64,000 nucleotides of DNA, from the NCBI GenBank assembly GCA_903828595.1, contig CAIKMS010000007.1, positions 44,986 through 108,985 on the forward strand. The letters run 5' to 3'. This DNA is from an uncultured Pseudomonadota bacterium. Lineage in GTDB: Bacteria; Pseudomonadota; Gammaproteobacteria; Steroidobacterales; Steroidobacteraceae. The translations under genes and the position numbers were made by a program. This document shows, one piece after another, positions 52,856-63,050 of this stretch. Below the pieces are notes generated by a model. The model ran no database searches. It saw only the letters and a list, made by a program, of their open reading frames with translations, and was not told where the DNA came from. Position 1 is the first letter of the stretch, and each line of letters starts with the position of its first letter.

Positions 52856-53584
52856 TCAGGCGTTGGTTACTTCAGTACCAACATCCTCTCCATCGACGAT
52901 GCGCAGCAAATCGCCGATATTGAGTAAATTAAATACGCGCAACGGCAAATTGTTATCACGACACATAACGATCGCAGTTGCATCCATCACATTGAGCTTA
53001 TCAGTCAGCACCTTATCGTAGGTCAGACTGGTATATCGAGTCGCCTGCGGGTTTGTCACGGGGTCATCGGTGTAGACACCATTGACCTTGGTAGCTTTAA
53101 GCAAGATATCCGCACCGATCTCGATCGCGCGCAGGCTAGCTGCCGTATCCGTCGTAAAAAAGGGGTTACCCGTACCCGCACCAAAGATGACCACGCGGCC
53201 CTTTTCCAAATGGCGAATGGCACGGCGACGAATATAGTCCTCACATACATCGTTGATCGACAGCGCGGACATCACGCGAGCATAGATTCCTAGACTCTCC
53301 AAGGCATCCTGCATAGCCAGCGAGTTCATAACGGTCGCCAGCATCCCCATGTGGTCGGCCGTCACCCGGTCCATACCGGCCCGGGCGAGTCCTGCGCCGC
53401 GAAAAATATTGCCGCCGCCGATAACTAGAGCGACCTGAATATTACGCGCCACCACCTCGCGAATTTCGCCGGCGATCCGGCGAATGACCGCCGGATCAAT
53501 ACCATAATCTCCGCCGCCCATGAGTGCCTCACCGGACAGCTTAAGGAGAATCCGCTTATAGCGAGGGGTGGCCGAAGATGTCAT
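52856..53584 (-). CDS. pyrH: uridylate kinase
   Basis: Phosphorylates UMP to UDP, hexameric bacterial-type enzyme feeding CTP synthase (pyrG here at 33 kb). 242 residues. Seen: [39 protein letters not shown], and [14 protein letters not shown]. Follows tsf after 28 bp. Confidence 0.98.
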   Translation of the reverse strand: MTSSATPRYKRILLKLSGEALMGGGDYGIDPAVIRRIAGEIREVVARNIQVALVIGGGNIFRGAGLARAGMDRVTADHMGMLATVMNSLAMQDALESLGIYARVMSALSINDVCEDYIRRRAIRHLEKGRVVIFGAGTGNPFFTTDTAASLRAIEIGADILLKATKVNGVYTDDPVTNPQATRYTSLTYDKVLTDKLNVMDATAIVMCRDNNLPLRVFNLLNIGDLLRIVDGEDVGTEVTNA

Positions 53585-53612
53585 GTTGGCGCTGCCTCTG
53601 CTGAAAAATGAA

Positions 53613-54503
53613 TCAAGACTTCTGAGCGCTCTTAACCTGCGCCATCACTTCATCCGCGAAGTTTTCCTGTTTCTTCTCAATGCCGGCACCAACCTCTAAG
53701 CGTGCAAAGTGCGTCGCCGTTGCGCCGGCCTTCTTCAACAGGGCCTCTACCGTTACATCCGGATCCTTGACGAAAGGCTGGCCGACTAAGGTCACTTCAG
53801 CCAAGAACTTGCGAATCCGACCGTCAATCATCTTGGCGATGATTTCTGCAGGCTTACCCTCAGCCGCTGCCTGCGCCGTCAGAATTTCCTTTTCCTTGGC
53901 CAACTCATCGGCAGGTACTGACGAGGAGTCTAGGTGGCGCGGATTGATTGCCGCGACATGCATCGCTAAATCACGTGCAAGCGTCACATCGCCGCCGTTA
54001 AGCACAACAATGGAACCAATACGCGAGCCATGCAAATAAACGCCCATCGAGCTGCCGGGAGCGCTGAGCCTTACAAAACGACGTACGCTAATGTTCTCGC
54101 CAATCTTAGCAATCAGCGCGCGGCGCCGTTCATCCAGAACCACTCCATCGGCACCCGGCAAGGCCAACAGGGCGTCGACATCGGTAGGGTCACCCGCTAA
54201 GGCAGTCTGAGCAACAGCTTGGGCAAACGCGGCGAAGTCAGCCTCGCGAGCCACGAAATCCGTTTCACAGTTGACTTCAACTAAAACAGCCGTATGGCCA
54301 TCCGGGCTGGTGGCAGTCACGATGGCGCCTTCGGCCGCGATACGGGTGGCTTTTTTATCGGCCTTGGCCAGGCCGGTCTTGCGCATGAGCTCTGCTGCGG
54401 CCTCTAAATCGCCGCCGGTCTCAACCAGTGCCTTCTTGCACTCCATCATGCCGGCGCCGGTGCGCTCGCGAAGCTGCTTTACTGAATCTGCGGTGATATT
54501 CAT
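53613..54503 (-). CDS. tsf: elongation factor Ts
   Basis: Nucleotide exchange factor for EF-Tu. 296 residues. Seen: the N-terminal UBA-like domain [29 protein letters not shown] (the TDFV motif), and a C-terminal dimerisation part. Partner of rpsB, with a 167-bp hairpin-bearing spacer between them. Confidence 0.98.
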   Translation of the reverse strand: MNITADSVKQLRERTGAGMMECKKALVETGGDLEAAAELMRKTGLAKADKKATRIAAEGAIVTATSPDGHTAVLVEVNCETDFVAREADFAAFAQAVAQTALAGDPTDVDALLALPGADGVVLDERRRALIAKIGENISVRRFVRLSAPGSSMGVYLHGSRIGSIVVLNGGDVTLARDLAMHVAAINPRHLDSSSVPADELAKEKEILTAQAAAEGKPAEIIAKMIDGRIRKFLAEVTLVGQPFVKDPDVTVEALLKKAGATATHFARLEVGAGIEKKQENFADEVMAQVKSAQKS

Positions 54504-54537
54504 GCGGTGAACCCTGAGAAGTTAAGAATTCTTGGGA

Positions 54538-54555
54538 CCGGGAATCTAATCCCGG
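54538..54555 (-). repeat. small hairpin before tsf
   Basis: Inverted repeat CCGGG / CCCGG with an 8-nt loop, 35 bp upstream of the tsf ATG. Weak on its own but lies next to the stronger palindrome at 54574-54598 in the rpsB-tsf spacer. Confidence 0.35.
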
Positions 54556-54573
54556 CTCGGCTAGCATCTAGAC

Positions 54574-54598
54574 ATCGGCCGGGAACTTCCCGGCCGAT
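54574..54598. repeat. 25-bp perfect palindrome in the rpsB-tsf spacer
   Basis: Arms ATCGGCCGGGAA and TTCCCGGCCGAT meet around a single C: a 10-bp GC-rich stem with a 5-nt loop in RNA. No U-tract follows on the minus strand, so it is not a classic terminator. It may trim or attenuate tsf relative to rpsB, or protect the rpsB mRNA 3' end (inference). The rpsB-tsf spacer in E. coli also has an attenuator. Confidence 0.65.
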
Positions 54599-54670
54599 TT
54601 CATACACATTCGGCCCAGACCCGCGTGACTGCCGCTCAAAGTCGACAGTCTCGCCGGCCTGTCACGGACG

Positions 54671-55594
54671 TTACTCCGCGGCAGCCGCGTCGGCGGCAGG
54701 AGCCTCATCAGCAGCCACAGCGCCCTCATCGGCCGCAGCGACCGCGCCCTCAGCTGATGCCGCCTTACGACGCCCAGCCGGAGCTGGCCCTTTACGCTTG
54801 GCCCCGCTTGGAGCCTGCGCGGGAGCGCGCCGACGGTTTGCACTACGCGGTGTAGGATTGCCGTGCTCGTCCAACTCCACGAAATCATCCTCGCTCACCT
54901 GCATCTCCGGACCGGAGGCGCGTCCTTCGAGGACGGCGTCAGCGATCGCACCGGTGTAGAGCAAAATCGCGCGCATGGCATCGTCGTTACCTGGAATGAC
55001 GTAGTCAACGCCCTCGGGCGTGCAATTGGTATCAACTACTGCGACCACGGGAATACCCAGCGTGCGCGCTTCTTGAATGGCAATAACTTCGTTGCCGACG
55101 TCCACAATGAACAGTGCGTCAGGCAGCGAGTGCATTTCTTTGATGCCGCCTAAGGTCTTAAACAGCTTGTCCATCTCACGACGCAGGACTTGAGCTTCTT
55201 TCTTGCCACGGCGGTCTAAACCGCCATTGGCCTGCAGTTCTTCCAGATCGGTCAGACGCTTGATGGACTGCCGAATGGTCTTGAAGTTAGTGAGCATGCC
55301 ACCCAGCCAACGCTGGTTAACAAAGGGCATCCCCGCGCGGATGGCTTCTTTGGCCACGGCATCGCGCGCCGAGCGCTTGGTGCCTACGAAAAGGACCTTG
55401 CCGCCATCGGCAGCAATGCGCTTAACGAAGCTAGCCGCGTCGTTAAACATCGGCTGGGTCTTCTCGAGATTAATGATGTGGATTTTGTTGCGTTCACCGA
55501 AAATGTACGGGGCCATTTTCGGGTTCCAGAAGCGGGTTTGGTGCCCAAAGTGCACGCCTGCTTCCAACATCTGGCGCATAGATACGGTAGTCAT
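54671..55594 (-). CDS. rpsB: 30S ribosomal protein S2, with long C-terminal tail
   Basis: Small-subunit protein, here 307 residues against about 240 in E. coli. The core is standard: [43 protein letters not shown], and [21 protein letters not shown]. From about residue 233 there is a tail: first with basic clusters (NRRR, GAKRKG, GRRK, about 253-276), then a nearly pure Ala/Glu/Asp stretch (about 282-307) with an internal repeat of EGAVAA. The tail is encoded by GC-rich DNA without frameshift. Own promoter and structured leader upstream. Confidence 0.97.
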   Translation of the reverse strand: MTTVSMRQMLEAGVHFGHQTRFWNPKMAPYIFGERNKIHIINLEKTQPMFNDAASFVKRIAADGGKVLFVGTKRSARDAVAKEAIRAGMPFVNQRWLGGMLTNFKTIRQSIKRLTDLEELQANGGLDRRGKKEAQVLRREMDKLFKTLGGIKEMHSLPDALFIVDVGNEVIAIQEARTLGIPVVAVVDTNCTPEGVDYVIPGNDDAMRAILLYTGAIADAVLEGRASGPEMQVSEDDFVELDEHGNPTPRSANRRRAPAQAPSGAKRKGPAPAGRRKAASAEGAVAAADEGAVAADEAPAADAAAAE

Positions 55595-55730
55595 AATTGT
55601 AGTCTCCTCGGGTTAGGGCCTCCGCGCATCCCGAGCGGAAACCAGACCCCGCCGAAATGACTTTCGACAAGGCCCAGGCACCCGTCCGCACGTGACGATG
55701 CGCGTGTGGATTTAATTGCTTAAAAAGCGC
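55595..55730 (-). promoter_or_regulatory. rpsB mRNA leader with RBS-pairing hairpin
   Basis: Roughly 135-nt 5' leader. CTCGGG (minus strand, 55635-55630) can pair with CCCGAG (55612-55607), which overlaps the GAGGAG ribosome-binding site (55609-55604). CCGC and GCGG segments around them allow an alternative or pseudoknotted fold, and a CGAAA / TTTCG stem lies further upstream. This fits S2-mediated translational autoregulation known from E. coli, but the exact fold is inferred by eye. Confidence 0.5.
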
Positions 55731-55734
55731 GCGC

Positions 55735-55763
55735 TTTATACCATGAACGAGCGGGTCGGACAA
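55735..55763 (-). promoter_or_regulatory. rpsB promoter with GC-rich discriminator
   Basis: Minus strand TTGTCC (55763-55758), 17-bp spacer ending TGG, then TATAAA (55740-55735), an extended -10. It is followed at once by GCGCGCGC, a GC-rich discriminator typical of stringently controlled ribosomal promoters. Confidence 0.65.
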
Positions 55764-55969
55764 CGCCTGACTGGGATTGTCCGGCGCGGCCCTGCGGCGG
55801 ACCCAAGCATTGGCTGACCCGTTAAGGCCCACCATGGCCTAGATTGTAGTCCGCGGCCGTGGCCTATAGGGCGGGCAAGGCACCATGAGCTGCAGCAACT
55901 GAACGTTGGCAATCAACCGCGATTCTACTTCAAGAACCGGCTAGTTAAGATTTTCTAAAGGCGGATCCT
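55764..55969. other. divergent rpsB-map intergenic part
   Basis: The remaining part of the 375-bp gap between rpsB and map. Several short GC-rich inverted repeats (for example AGGCC / GGCCT near 55830) are present. An AAAGGCGGA ribosome-binding site lies just before the map TTG start. No clear sigma-70 promoter for map and no small gene was recognised. Confidence 0.4.
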
Positions 55970-56743
55970 TTGACCATAACTATCAAAACCCCGGCAGAAC
56001 AAGAGGCCATGCGCGCAGCAGGCCGCTGTGCCGGTGAGCTGTTGGACATGATCGGCGCCCACGTCGTCGCCGGTGTAACCACGGACGAACTCAACGCCAT
56101 ATGTCACGATTTTCAGGTTCAGCAACAAGGAACTGTGCCCGCCCCGTTGGGGTATCGCGGCTTTCCAAAATCGGTTTGTACCTCGGTGAATCACGTGATT
56201 TGCCACGGAATACCCAGCGATAAGCGTTTGAAAAATGGGGACATTATTAATATTGATGTCACACCGATCAAAGACGGCTGGCACGGGGATTCGAGCCGCA
56301 TGTACTTCGTTGGGACGCCGTCTGTACAAGCCAAACGGCTGGTAGAAGTGGCTTTTCACGCAATGTGGCGCGGCATCGACCTGGTCCGTCCTGGTGTACG
56401 GTTAGGTGATGTAGGCCACCATATTCAAAGCTACGTGGAAGCCGAGGGCTTTTCGGTCGTGCGCGAATACTGCGGCCACGGTATCGGCCGCGTCTTTCAT
56501 GAAGACCCTCAGGTGCTGCATTACGGCAGTCCGGGCACAGGCATTGAACTGGTTGAGGGAATGACGATCACCATCGAGCCGATGGTTAACGCGGGCAAGC
56601 GGCATGTGAAATTGATGCCAGATGGCTGGACGGTAGTAACCAAAGATCACTCCTTATCCGCGCAGTGGGAGCACACCGTGCTGGTAACCGCGAGCGGCTA
56701 CGAGGTGCTCACACTCGGCGCCAGCGGACGCCAGCTACCCTGA
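55970..56743 (+). CDS. map: methionine aminopeptidase type I
   Basis: Removes initiator methionine from nascent proteins. 257 residues. Seen: metal ligands in NIDVTPIKDGWHGDSSRMYF (two Asp), YCGHGIGRVFHEDP (His) and MTITIEPMVNAG (Glu), and KDHSLSAQWEHTVLVT (Glu). The start is TTG at 55970, aligning TITIKTPAEQEAMRAAG with the E. coli N-terminus. Divergent from rpsB, as usual. Confidence 0.97.
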   Translation: MTITIKTPAEQEAMRAAGRCAGELLDMIGAHVVAGVTTDELNAICHDFQVQQQGTVPAPLGYRGFPKSVCTSVNHVICHGIPSDKRLKNGDIINIDVTPIKDGWHGDSSRMYFVGTPSVQAKRLVEVAFHAMWRGIDLVRPGVRLGDVGHHIQSYVEAEGFSVVREYCGHGIGRVFHEDPQVLHYGSPGTGIELVEGMTITIEPMVNAGKRHVKLMPDGWTVVTKDHSLSAQWEHTVLVTASGYEVLTLGASGRQLP

Positions 56744-56786
56744 GCCAGCCCACGCACCCCGTGTTCGGCCGTGAGCACAGGCTACC

Positions 56787-59486
56787 GTGCTAATGCGGGC
56801 GCCCCAAGGCAGCGCACCGCCATGGCCGTATCTGGCCACGGTCGCTGACCAGCTAGCTGGCGGCGTCACCGCCTCGCAGGGCGCTTTTCGCACTGTGCTT
56901 ACTCTGGGTGATGCGGAGCTAAAACGTCGCTTCGAGGCAAATGAACCCATCGAGTGGTTGGTGCGCGATCGAGCCAAACTCGTCGACGCCATTGTTCTGA
57001 AGGCCTGGACCGTGCATGCCTCGGGCTGCGCACATGATCTCGATCTGATCGCGGTAGGGGGCTACGGGCGCGGTGAGCTGCACCCTCACTCTGACATCGA
57101 TGTCATGATCCTGCTGCCCGGCAGTGACGTGGCTCAATGGCAGGCACAACTTGAGTTGTTCCTGACCTTTTTGTGGGATATTGGTCTGGAGGTCGGCCAC
57201 AGCGTTCGTACGATCAGCGAATGCCAACAAGAAAGCCTGGCAGATATCAGCGTTGCCACCAATTTACTGGAGGCCCGCCTCTTAATCGGTCCCCAATCGC
57301 TATTTATTGCCATGGGCGAGGCCCTGGCGCCCCAACATGTTTGGAGTGCTTCGGAATTTTACGAAGGCAAAGTGCGAGAGCAGATCAATCGTCATGCCCG
57401 CTACCATGACACGGCTTACAACCTCGAGCCCAATGTTAAAGCAAGCCCGGGCGGGCTTAGAGACATCCAGACCATCGCGTGGGTAGCAAAGCGTTATTTT
57501 GGCGCTGACTCATTAGACGGCTTACTCGAGCATGGATTTCTGACGAAGTCGGAGCTTAATAAGCTCAAAACGGCACAAGCTCTCTTGTGGAAAATTCGCT
57601 TCGCTTTGCACATAGTCAATGGCCGTCGCGAAGATCGTTTGCTATTTGATAACCAAATTCGCCTGGCCCGTGAATTTGGCTATGAAGACGCCAGCTACAC
57701 GCTGGCTGTTGAGCAGTTCATGCAGCGCTACTACCGCACCGTCATGGACATTTCGCTGCTCAATGAAATGCTTTTGCAGCTGTTTCGCGAGGCCATACTC
57801 AATCCGACGCCCGCGGCACCCGTAGCGATCAACGCCCGCTTCCAATCCGTCTCAGATTATATTGAGGCGACCAGCGACGACGTGTTTGTCCGAAACCCTT
57901 CGGCCATCCTTGAACTGTTCCTTTTGTTGATGCAAACACCGTCACTGCGTGGCGTTCGTGCGGCCACCTTGCGAAGCTTGCAAGATAGTCTTTGGCTAAT
58001 TGATGAGGAATTCCGACAAAACCCGCGTCACCATCGGCTTTTTCTCGAAATCCTTCGCCAACCTAAAGGAGTGACTCGCGCATTACGCCGTATGAATCTC
58101 TACGGTGTATTGGGTCGCTACATTCCGGCCTTTGGACGAATAGTCGGCCGGATGCAGTACGATCTGTTTCACGCCTACACCGTCGATGCTCATTTGCTCT
58201 TTGTTGTGCGCAACCTTCGCCGCTTCGCTCTGGATCAGTTCGCTCATGAATTTCCGCGAATGAACGTCTTATTTAAGGAACTTCCCAGACCAGAAATCGC
58301 CTACCTTGCGGGTCTTTTTCACGACGTAGCTAAAGGTCGAGGTGGTGATCACTCAGAGCTCGGGGCCGTTGACGCGGAGGCCTTCTGCTTAGAACAGGGA
58401 CTGTCACGTTATGATGCCCGTCTGGTAGCGTGGTTGGTGCGTCATCATTTGGAATTGTCTATAACCGCACAAAAGCAGGACATTTCTGACCCAGAAGTTA
58501 TCAATGAACTGGCGCGTCGCTGCGGCGATCTGACCCATCTCAACTACTTGTATGTTCTGACGGTGGCCGATGTCAGAGGCACCAGCCCCAAGCTTTGGAA
58601 TACTTGGAAGGCATCGCTGTTCGAAACATGTTACGACAGGGTTCAAAAAGCACTGAGAAGAGGTCTAGAAAGCCCTCTTAATGAGACCGAATTGGCAGGG
58701 GACACCCAGACCGAGGCGCGAGCACTCTTAGGGCGCGATGGTGTCGCCCCGTCAGCCCTAGAGCAAGTATGGAAATCCTTAGATGGAACTTACTTCCTGC
58801 GGCATACAGCCGAGGAAATCGCGTGGCACACCGCGCTGCTGGCTAGCCGGGATCCGTTCGACGAGGCACCTTTGGTCGCGGTTCGACAAGAAACAGCCCG
58901 CGGCGGTACCGCTATCTTCAGCTACAGCCGTCATCGCCTTCACACGTTCGCCTGCATTACCGCCGTACTCGATCAAATGGGACTAACCATCTTAGATGCA
59001 CGGATAACGCCGACCGTTAACGACTTTACTCTTGAAACCTATTTAGTTCTGGAAGATACCGGCGGCATGATTACGGACCGGGAGCGCATTCATGACATTG
59101 AGAAGTCGCTATTAAGAAATCTAGAAAACGCCAACGCGCAGTCGATAACGGTAACACGCCGTGCTACGCGCCAGACTCGTCTGTTTACGACTAAGACGCA
59201 GCTGGCATTTAGCAACGATGAGCGGAATCACCGCACAGTACTTAATCTCATAGCCGCCGACCGTCCTGGATTGCTTTCGGCCATCGGTCAGGCTCTAGTC
59301 AAAGCGAAGATTGAATTGCATGGTGCAAGGATCGCAACCGTCGGCGAACGAGCAGAGGACGTTTTTTATATAACGGATATCGAAGGCTCCCCCCTAGATC
59401 CAACATCACAGTCCCGACTTGCCAGTGCGCTAAGTGAAGCGTTGGATCCTATTCAGGAGCGGAGCCTACCCAAAGGCACCCAATGA
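56787..59486 (+). CDS. glnD: bifunctional uridylyltransferase/uridylyl-removing enzyme GlnD
   Basis: Nitrogen sensor that adds or removes UMP on PII (GlnB/GlnK) according to glutamine. 899 residues. Seen: nucleotidyltransferase domain with GGYGRGELHPHSDID (about 90-104), HD hydrolase domain with AGLFHDVAKGRGGDHSELG, and two C-terminal ACT domains (TFACITAVLDQMGL; LNLIAADRPGLLSAIGQAL). GTG at 56787 or ATG at 56793 may be the start. Overlaps dapC by 4 bp. Confidence 0.97.
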   Translation: MLMRAPQGSAPPWPYLATVADQLAGGVTASQGAFRTVLTLGDAELKRRFEANEPIEWLVRDRAKLVDAIVLKAWTVHASGCAHDLDLIAVGGYGRGELHPHSDIDVMILLPGSDVAQWQAQLELFLTFLWDIGLEVGHSVRTISECQQESLADISVATNLLEARLLIGPQSLFIAMGEALAPQHVWSASEFYEGKVREQINRHARYHDTAYNLEPNVKASPGGLRDIQTIAWVAKRYFGADSLDGLLEHGFLTKSELNKLKTAQALLWKIRFALHIVNGRREDRLLFDNQIRLAREFGYEDASYTLAVEQFMQRYYRTVMDISLLNEMLLQLFREAILNPTPAAPVAINARFQSVSDYIEATSDDVFVRNPSAILELFLLLMQTPSLRGVRAATLRSLQDSLWLIDEEFRQNPRHHRLFLEILRQPKGVTRALRRMNLYGVLGRYIPAFGRIVGRMQYDLFHAYTVDAHLLFVVRNLRRFALDQFAHEFPRMNVLFKELPRPEIAYLAGLFHDVAKGRGGDHSELGAVDAEAFCLEQGLSRYDARLVAWLVRHHLELSITAQKQDISDPEVINELARRCGDLTHLNYLYVLTVADVRGTSPKLWNTWKASLFETCYDRVQKALRRGLESPLNETELAGDTQTEARALLGRDGVAPSALEQVWKSLDGTYFLRHTAEEIAWHTALLASRDPFDEAPLVAVRQETARGGTAIFSYSRHRLHTFACITAVLDQMGLTILDARITPTVNDFTLETYLVLEDTGGMITDRERIHDIEKSLLRNLENANAQSITVTRRATRQTRLFTTKTQLAFSNDERNHRTVLNLIAADRPGLLSAIGQALVKAKIELHGARIATVGERAEDVFYITDIEGSPLDPTSQSRLASALSEALDPIQERSLPKGTQ

Positions 59487-60694
59487 ATCCCTACATTGAC
59501 ACATTGCAGCCCTATCCGTTTGAGTTGCTCAAGACGCTGCACAGCGGCATCAACCCACCGAGTAATTTATCACCGATCAGCTTATCCATTGGCGAGCCTA
59601 GACATCGCCCACCGGCCTTTATTGTCGAGGCGTTAAAGCAGGAGCTCTCCGGTCTTAATACCTATCCTACGGTGATCGGAAGCTGGGAACTTCGAAGCGC
59701 AGCGGCACGACAACTTGAGCGCCGCTACGGAATTTCCGAAGGTCGGATAAGTGCGGACAACATGGTCTTACCCGTAACAGGCACTCGTGAAGCACTGTAT
59801 TCATTCGCACATGCCATGTTCGACACCAACGCGACTCACAAGAACCTTGTCCTCATGCCCAACCCGGGATATCAGATCTATGAGGGGGCCGCGCTACTCT
59901 CGGGCGCACAGCCCTATAGGCTGGATACTTGGCAGCGCACGGGCTTCAAGCCCAACTTTAAAGAGGTACCCCCAACGATCTGGGATCGCTGCCAGATTCT
60001 TTACTTGTGTAGTCCGGGCAATCCAACTGGCGCAGTCCACACGCTAGATGAGCTTAAAAGTGTCATAGAGCTTGCCCATCGTCACAACTTCATCATTGCC
60101 GCTGATGAGTGTTATGCGGATATCTATCAAAACGAGGCATTGCCACCGGCCGGCTGCTTGGCTGCTGCTGAATCCTTGGGACTGTCCAGGTTTGATCGAG
60201 TCGTTGTATTTCACAGTCTGTCTAAGCGCTCCAGCGTCCCTGGCCTACGCTCAGGCATCGTGGCAGGCGATCCTGCTCTACTGACAAAGTACCGTCTTTA
60301 CAGAACCTATCACGGCTGCGCCATGCCAACCTACGTACAAGCCGCCAGCCGGTTGGCATGGGAAGATACTGCCCACGTGCTGGAGAATCGAGCGCGCTAC
60401 CAGGCTAAGTTCGCCACAGTACTTCCCTTACTAGCGCCGTATCTAGAAATCGCAAGCCCTGATGCCGGGTTTTATCTATGGCCCATGGTCGAAGGCGATG
60501 ACACCCTCTTTGCACGCTCACTCTATGAGCAACAAAATGTGGTGGTCCTACCGGGGTCATTCATGGCGAGAACGGGCCCAAACGGCAACCCTGGTCAGGG
60601 CCGTATCCGCATCTCTTTAGTTGCCGAACATGAGGAATGTCTCATAGCAACTCAGCGAATCGTCAACTTTATCAAGGATAATTATCATGTCTGA
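59483..60694 (+). CDS. dapC: succinyldiaminopimelate transaminase
   Basis: PLP enzyme converting N-succinyl-2-amino-6-ketopimelate to succinyl-DAP in lysine and peptidoglycan synthesis. 403 residues, aminotransferase class I/II. Seen: [22 protein letters not shown], the PLP-lysine in [15 protein letters not shown], and a C-terminal RIRISLVAE. Context (dapD directly downstream, glnD upstream) favours DapC over other aminotransferases. ATG overlaps the glnD stop; the end overlaps dapD by 8 bp. Confidence 0.93.
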   Translation: MNPYIDTLQPYPFELLKTLHSGINPPSNLSPISLSIGEPRHRPPAFIVEALKQELSGLNTYPTVIGSWELRSAAARQLERRYGISEGRISADNMVLPVTGTREALYSFAHAMFDTNATHKNLVLMPNPGYQIYEGAALLSGAQPYRLDTWQRTGFKPNFKEVPPTIWDRCQILYLCSPGNPTGAVHTLDELKSVIELAHRHNFIIAADECYADIYQNEALPPAGCLAAAESLGLSRFDRVVVFHSLSKRSSVPGLRSGIVAGDPALLTKYRLYRTYHGCAMPTYVQAASRLAWEDTAHVLENRARYQAKFATVLPLLAPYLEIASPDAGFYLWPMVEGDDTLFARSLYEQQNVVVLPGSFMARTGPNGNPGQGRIRISLVAEHEECLIATQRIVNFIKDNYHV

Positions 60695-61508
60695 AACACT
60701 GCGGGCGACCATAGATCACTACTGGGAATCGCGAGCCACGCTCTCAGCGACAGATTGCCCTACCGAATTGCTGGCCGCGCTGGACAGTGCACTTGCAGGA
60801 CTCGACTCGGGTGAGCTTCGCGTTGCAACCAAAGTAGACTCAGAGTGGCAGGTCCAGCAATGGCTCAAAAAGGCCGTCCTACTGTACTTTCGTACACACA
60901 ACAATGAGGTTCTACCAGGCCGACCCAGCAACTACTACGACAAAGTTTCGTTGAAGTATGCGAATTGGACAGAAGATCAATTTGCAGCACACGGTGCTCG
61001 GGTGGTGCCGCCGGCCACCGTCCGTCACGGTGCTTACATCGCCGCCGGAGTCGTACTGATGCCCTCCTACGTCAATATCGGCGCTTACGTGGATTCTGGG
61101 ACGATGATTGACACTTGGGCTACGATTGGATCGTGTGCACAGATTGGAAAAAACGTTCACATCTCAGGTGGTGTCGGTATTGGTGGCGTGCTCGAGCCAC
61201 TACAGGGCGCACCAACCATCATTGAAGACGATTGTTTTATCGGCGCAAGATCAGAAATCGTTGAAGGTGTAATCGTTGAAAGGGGTGCCGTCTTATCGAT
61301 GGGCGTCTACATCGGCGCCAGCACGCGCATATTCAACAGACAGACCGGCGAGATAACTTATGGCCGGGTGCCAGCGGGATCGGTAGTTGTCCCTGGGTCC
61401 CTACCCGACAAAAAGGGCGAGTGCTCACTGTACTGCGCAGTGATCGTCAAAACCGTCGACGCCCAAACGCGCGCGAAAACCGCTATAAACGAACTTCTAA
61501 GGGATTAA
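60687..61508 (+). CDS. dapD: 2,3,4,5-tetrahydropyridine-2,6-dicarboxylate N-succinyltransferase
   Basis: Succinylates tetrahydrodipicolinate, the step before DapC. 273 residues. Seen: an N-terminal helical domain, then left-handed beta-helix repeats ([31 protein letters not shown] read as its core [19 protein letters not shown]), [13 protein letters not shown], and [24 protein letters not shown] with dapC overlap suggests coupled translation. Confidence 0.97.
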   Translation: MSETLRATIDHYWESRATLSATDCPTELLAALDSALAGLDSGELRVATKVDSEWQVQQWLKKAVLLYFRTHNNEVLPGRPSNYYDKVSLKYANWTEDQFAAHGARVVPPATVRHGAYIAAGVVLMPSYVNIGAYVDSGTMIDTWATIGSCAQIGKNVHISGGVGIGGVLEPLQGAPTIIEDDCFIGARSEIVEGVIVERGAVLSMGVYIGASTRIFNRQTGEITYGRVPAGSVVVPGSLPDKKGECSLYCAVIVKTVDAQTRAKTAINELLRD

Positions 61509-61529
61509 GGCGATGAAGGATGCGCGCTT

Positions 61530-61559
61530 AGGACGCCCGACAACAAGCCACGGCGTCCT
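61530..61559. terminator. possible bidirectional terminator between dapD and the sugar transferase
   Basis: 7-bp inverted repeat AGGACGC / GCGTCCT with a 16-nt loop in the 54-bp gap between convergent genes. No U-tract, so a weak candidate. Confidence 0.25.
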
Positions 61560-61562
61560 CAG

Positions 61563-63050
61563 TTAGTGAGCATTTTTACCCGAAAAAACAATACGCAAAG
61601 TCCTGACCATAATTCGAATATCCAACAGCCAGGACCAATTGCTCAAATAATCTAGATCGTAGTGGATTCGCTGCTCCATTTTGTCGACGGTATCTGTCTC
61701 ACCGCGCAGACCGTGCACCTGAGCCCATCCTGTGATTCCAGGCCGCACTTTGTGACGCAACATGTATCCGTTAATCAACTTTCGATATTGCTCGTTGTGA
61801 GCAACAGCATGCGGCCTTGGACCCACTAAACTCATCTTGCCTTCCACAACGTTCAGCAACTGGGGCAACTCATCGAGTGATGAGCGTCGCAAGAAACGCC
61901 CCAGTGGGGTGATGCGATCATCAGTTTTGGTCGCTTGACGAACCGACGGACCATCCTCACAGACGGTCATAGTGCGGAACTTGTAAACAAGAATCTCGCT
62001 GCCATCAAGCCCGTAGCGCCGCTGTTTGAAAAACACCGGACCAGGCGATCCCATCTTAATAAGTAAAGCAATCACTGCAAAGACCGGGGCCAGCATAACC
62101 AAGCCAAAGGTCCCGAGAACAAGGTCTGTGAGACGTTTAGACGCGCCATCCACTCCCCTAAATGGGGTGTCACAGATTGCCAGGGCAGGCATACCGTTAA
62201 CGTCCACAATGCGCGCCTGTATCAGATCAAATGCAAAAATGTCAGGCACGAAATAGACGCTAGCGGTGGTATCACGAAGATCATTCAGCAGCGTCTTTAT
62301 GCGCGGTGCATTCGCCAACGGCAAGGCGACATATACAGAGGCTACGTTATTGTCTCTCACGAAATTTGCGACATTTGCGCAGTCACCAATTAACGCAACT
62401 TCTGGAGCATCCGTCGAAATTCGCTCAGCGCTGCGGAAATCAAAAAAACCTACAAACCCATTCAACCGCATCCGCTGAATGAGTTCTAGACCAACTGAAT
62501 TAGCGCCAACAATTAGATATCGTGACGAGAGACGACCCTCTTTATCGAGCCACAAGGCCAAATGACCCTGGACACGATGAAGGAATGTCAAAAATACCGG
62601 TGCGGTAACGAACCACAGAAACAATACTCGACGGGAGTAATACTCACTGACTTTAAACGCGAAAGCGCCCGCTAAAATAATACCGACCACAAGCGCCCAT
62701 TGCGTCAGTAAGCGAACTGTAAGAATCGGCGGCATCACACCACTTGCTAACGTTTTATTTAAACTAGGACCGGTGACAATACGACTCGCCAGCATCGCCG
62801 CCACGACGGCAAGCACAGCGTAGCCAGCACTGATTGACTCCCCTAGTGCAAAGAGCGCCACAAGCAGTGCGAAAACAATCAGGGGACCATCCAACTGTTG
62901 GAGCATCTGCAAGCTAAGCGGAAGAGGATGCGTCGTATCAAATTTGACGGCGCCCCCGCTGGGATTACGGCGAGCCACCAACACGCTATCGTCAACTGAA
63001 TTAGGCGTGCGCACGCTGCGCAATTTGCGCATTCCCAGATCTGAGTGCAT
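61563..63050 (-). CDS. polyprenyl-phosphate hexose-1-phosphate transferase (exopolysaccharide priming)
   Basis: About 495 residues. N-terminal part with four or five membrane segments, a central nucleotide-binding-like domain starting LIVGANSVGLELIQRM, another membrane helix (LGTFGLVMLAPVFAVIALLIK), and a C-terminal sugar-transferase domain with SPGPVFFKQRRYGLDG, YKFRTM, FLRRSSLDELPQLLNV, SLVGPRPHAV and RPGITGWAQVHG. This is the WcaJ/PssY-like layout that loads the first sugar, usually glucose-1-P, on undecaprenyl phosphate. ATG at 63050 with GGAAGGGG upstream is chosen over GTG at 63071. No other polysaccharide genes are in the window. Confidence 0.85.
   Translation of the reverse strand: MHSDLGMRKLRSVRTPNSVDDSVLVARRNPSGGAVKFDTTHPLPLSLQMLQQLDGPLIVFALLVALFALGESISAGYAVLAVVAAMLASRIVTGPSLNKTLASGVMPPILTVRLLTQWALVVGIILAGAFAFKVSEYYSRRVLFLWFVTAPVFLTFLHRVQGHLALWLDKEGRLSSRYLIVGANSVGLELIQRMRLNGFVGFFDFRSAERISTDAPEVALIGDCANVANFVRDNNVASVYVALPLANAPRIKTLLNDLRDTTASVYFVPDIFAFDLIQARIVDVNGMPALAICDTPFRGVDGASKRLTDLVLGTFGLVMLAPVFAVIALLIKMGSPGPVFFKQRRYGLDGSEILVYKFRTMTVCEDGPSVRQATKTDDRITPLGRFLRRSSLDELPQLLNVVEGKMSLVGPRPHAVAHNEQYRKLINGYMLRHKVRPGITGWAQVHGLRGETDTVDKMEQRIHYDLDYLSNWSWLLDIRIMVRTLRIVFSGKNAH

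Noticed and set aside
54507..54959. 150-residue Ala-rich open frame antisense to the rpsB tail
   Set aside because: Its Ala-rich composition comes from the GC-rich tail of rpsB read backwards.
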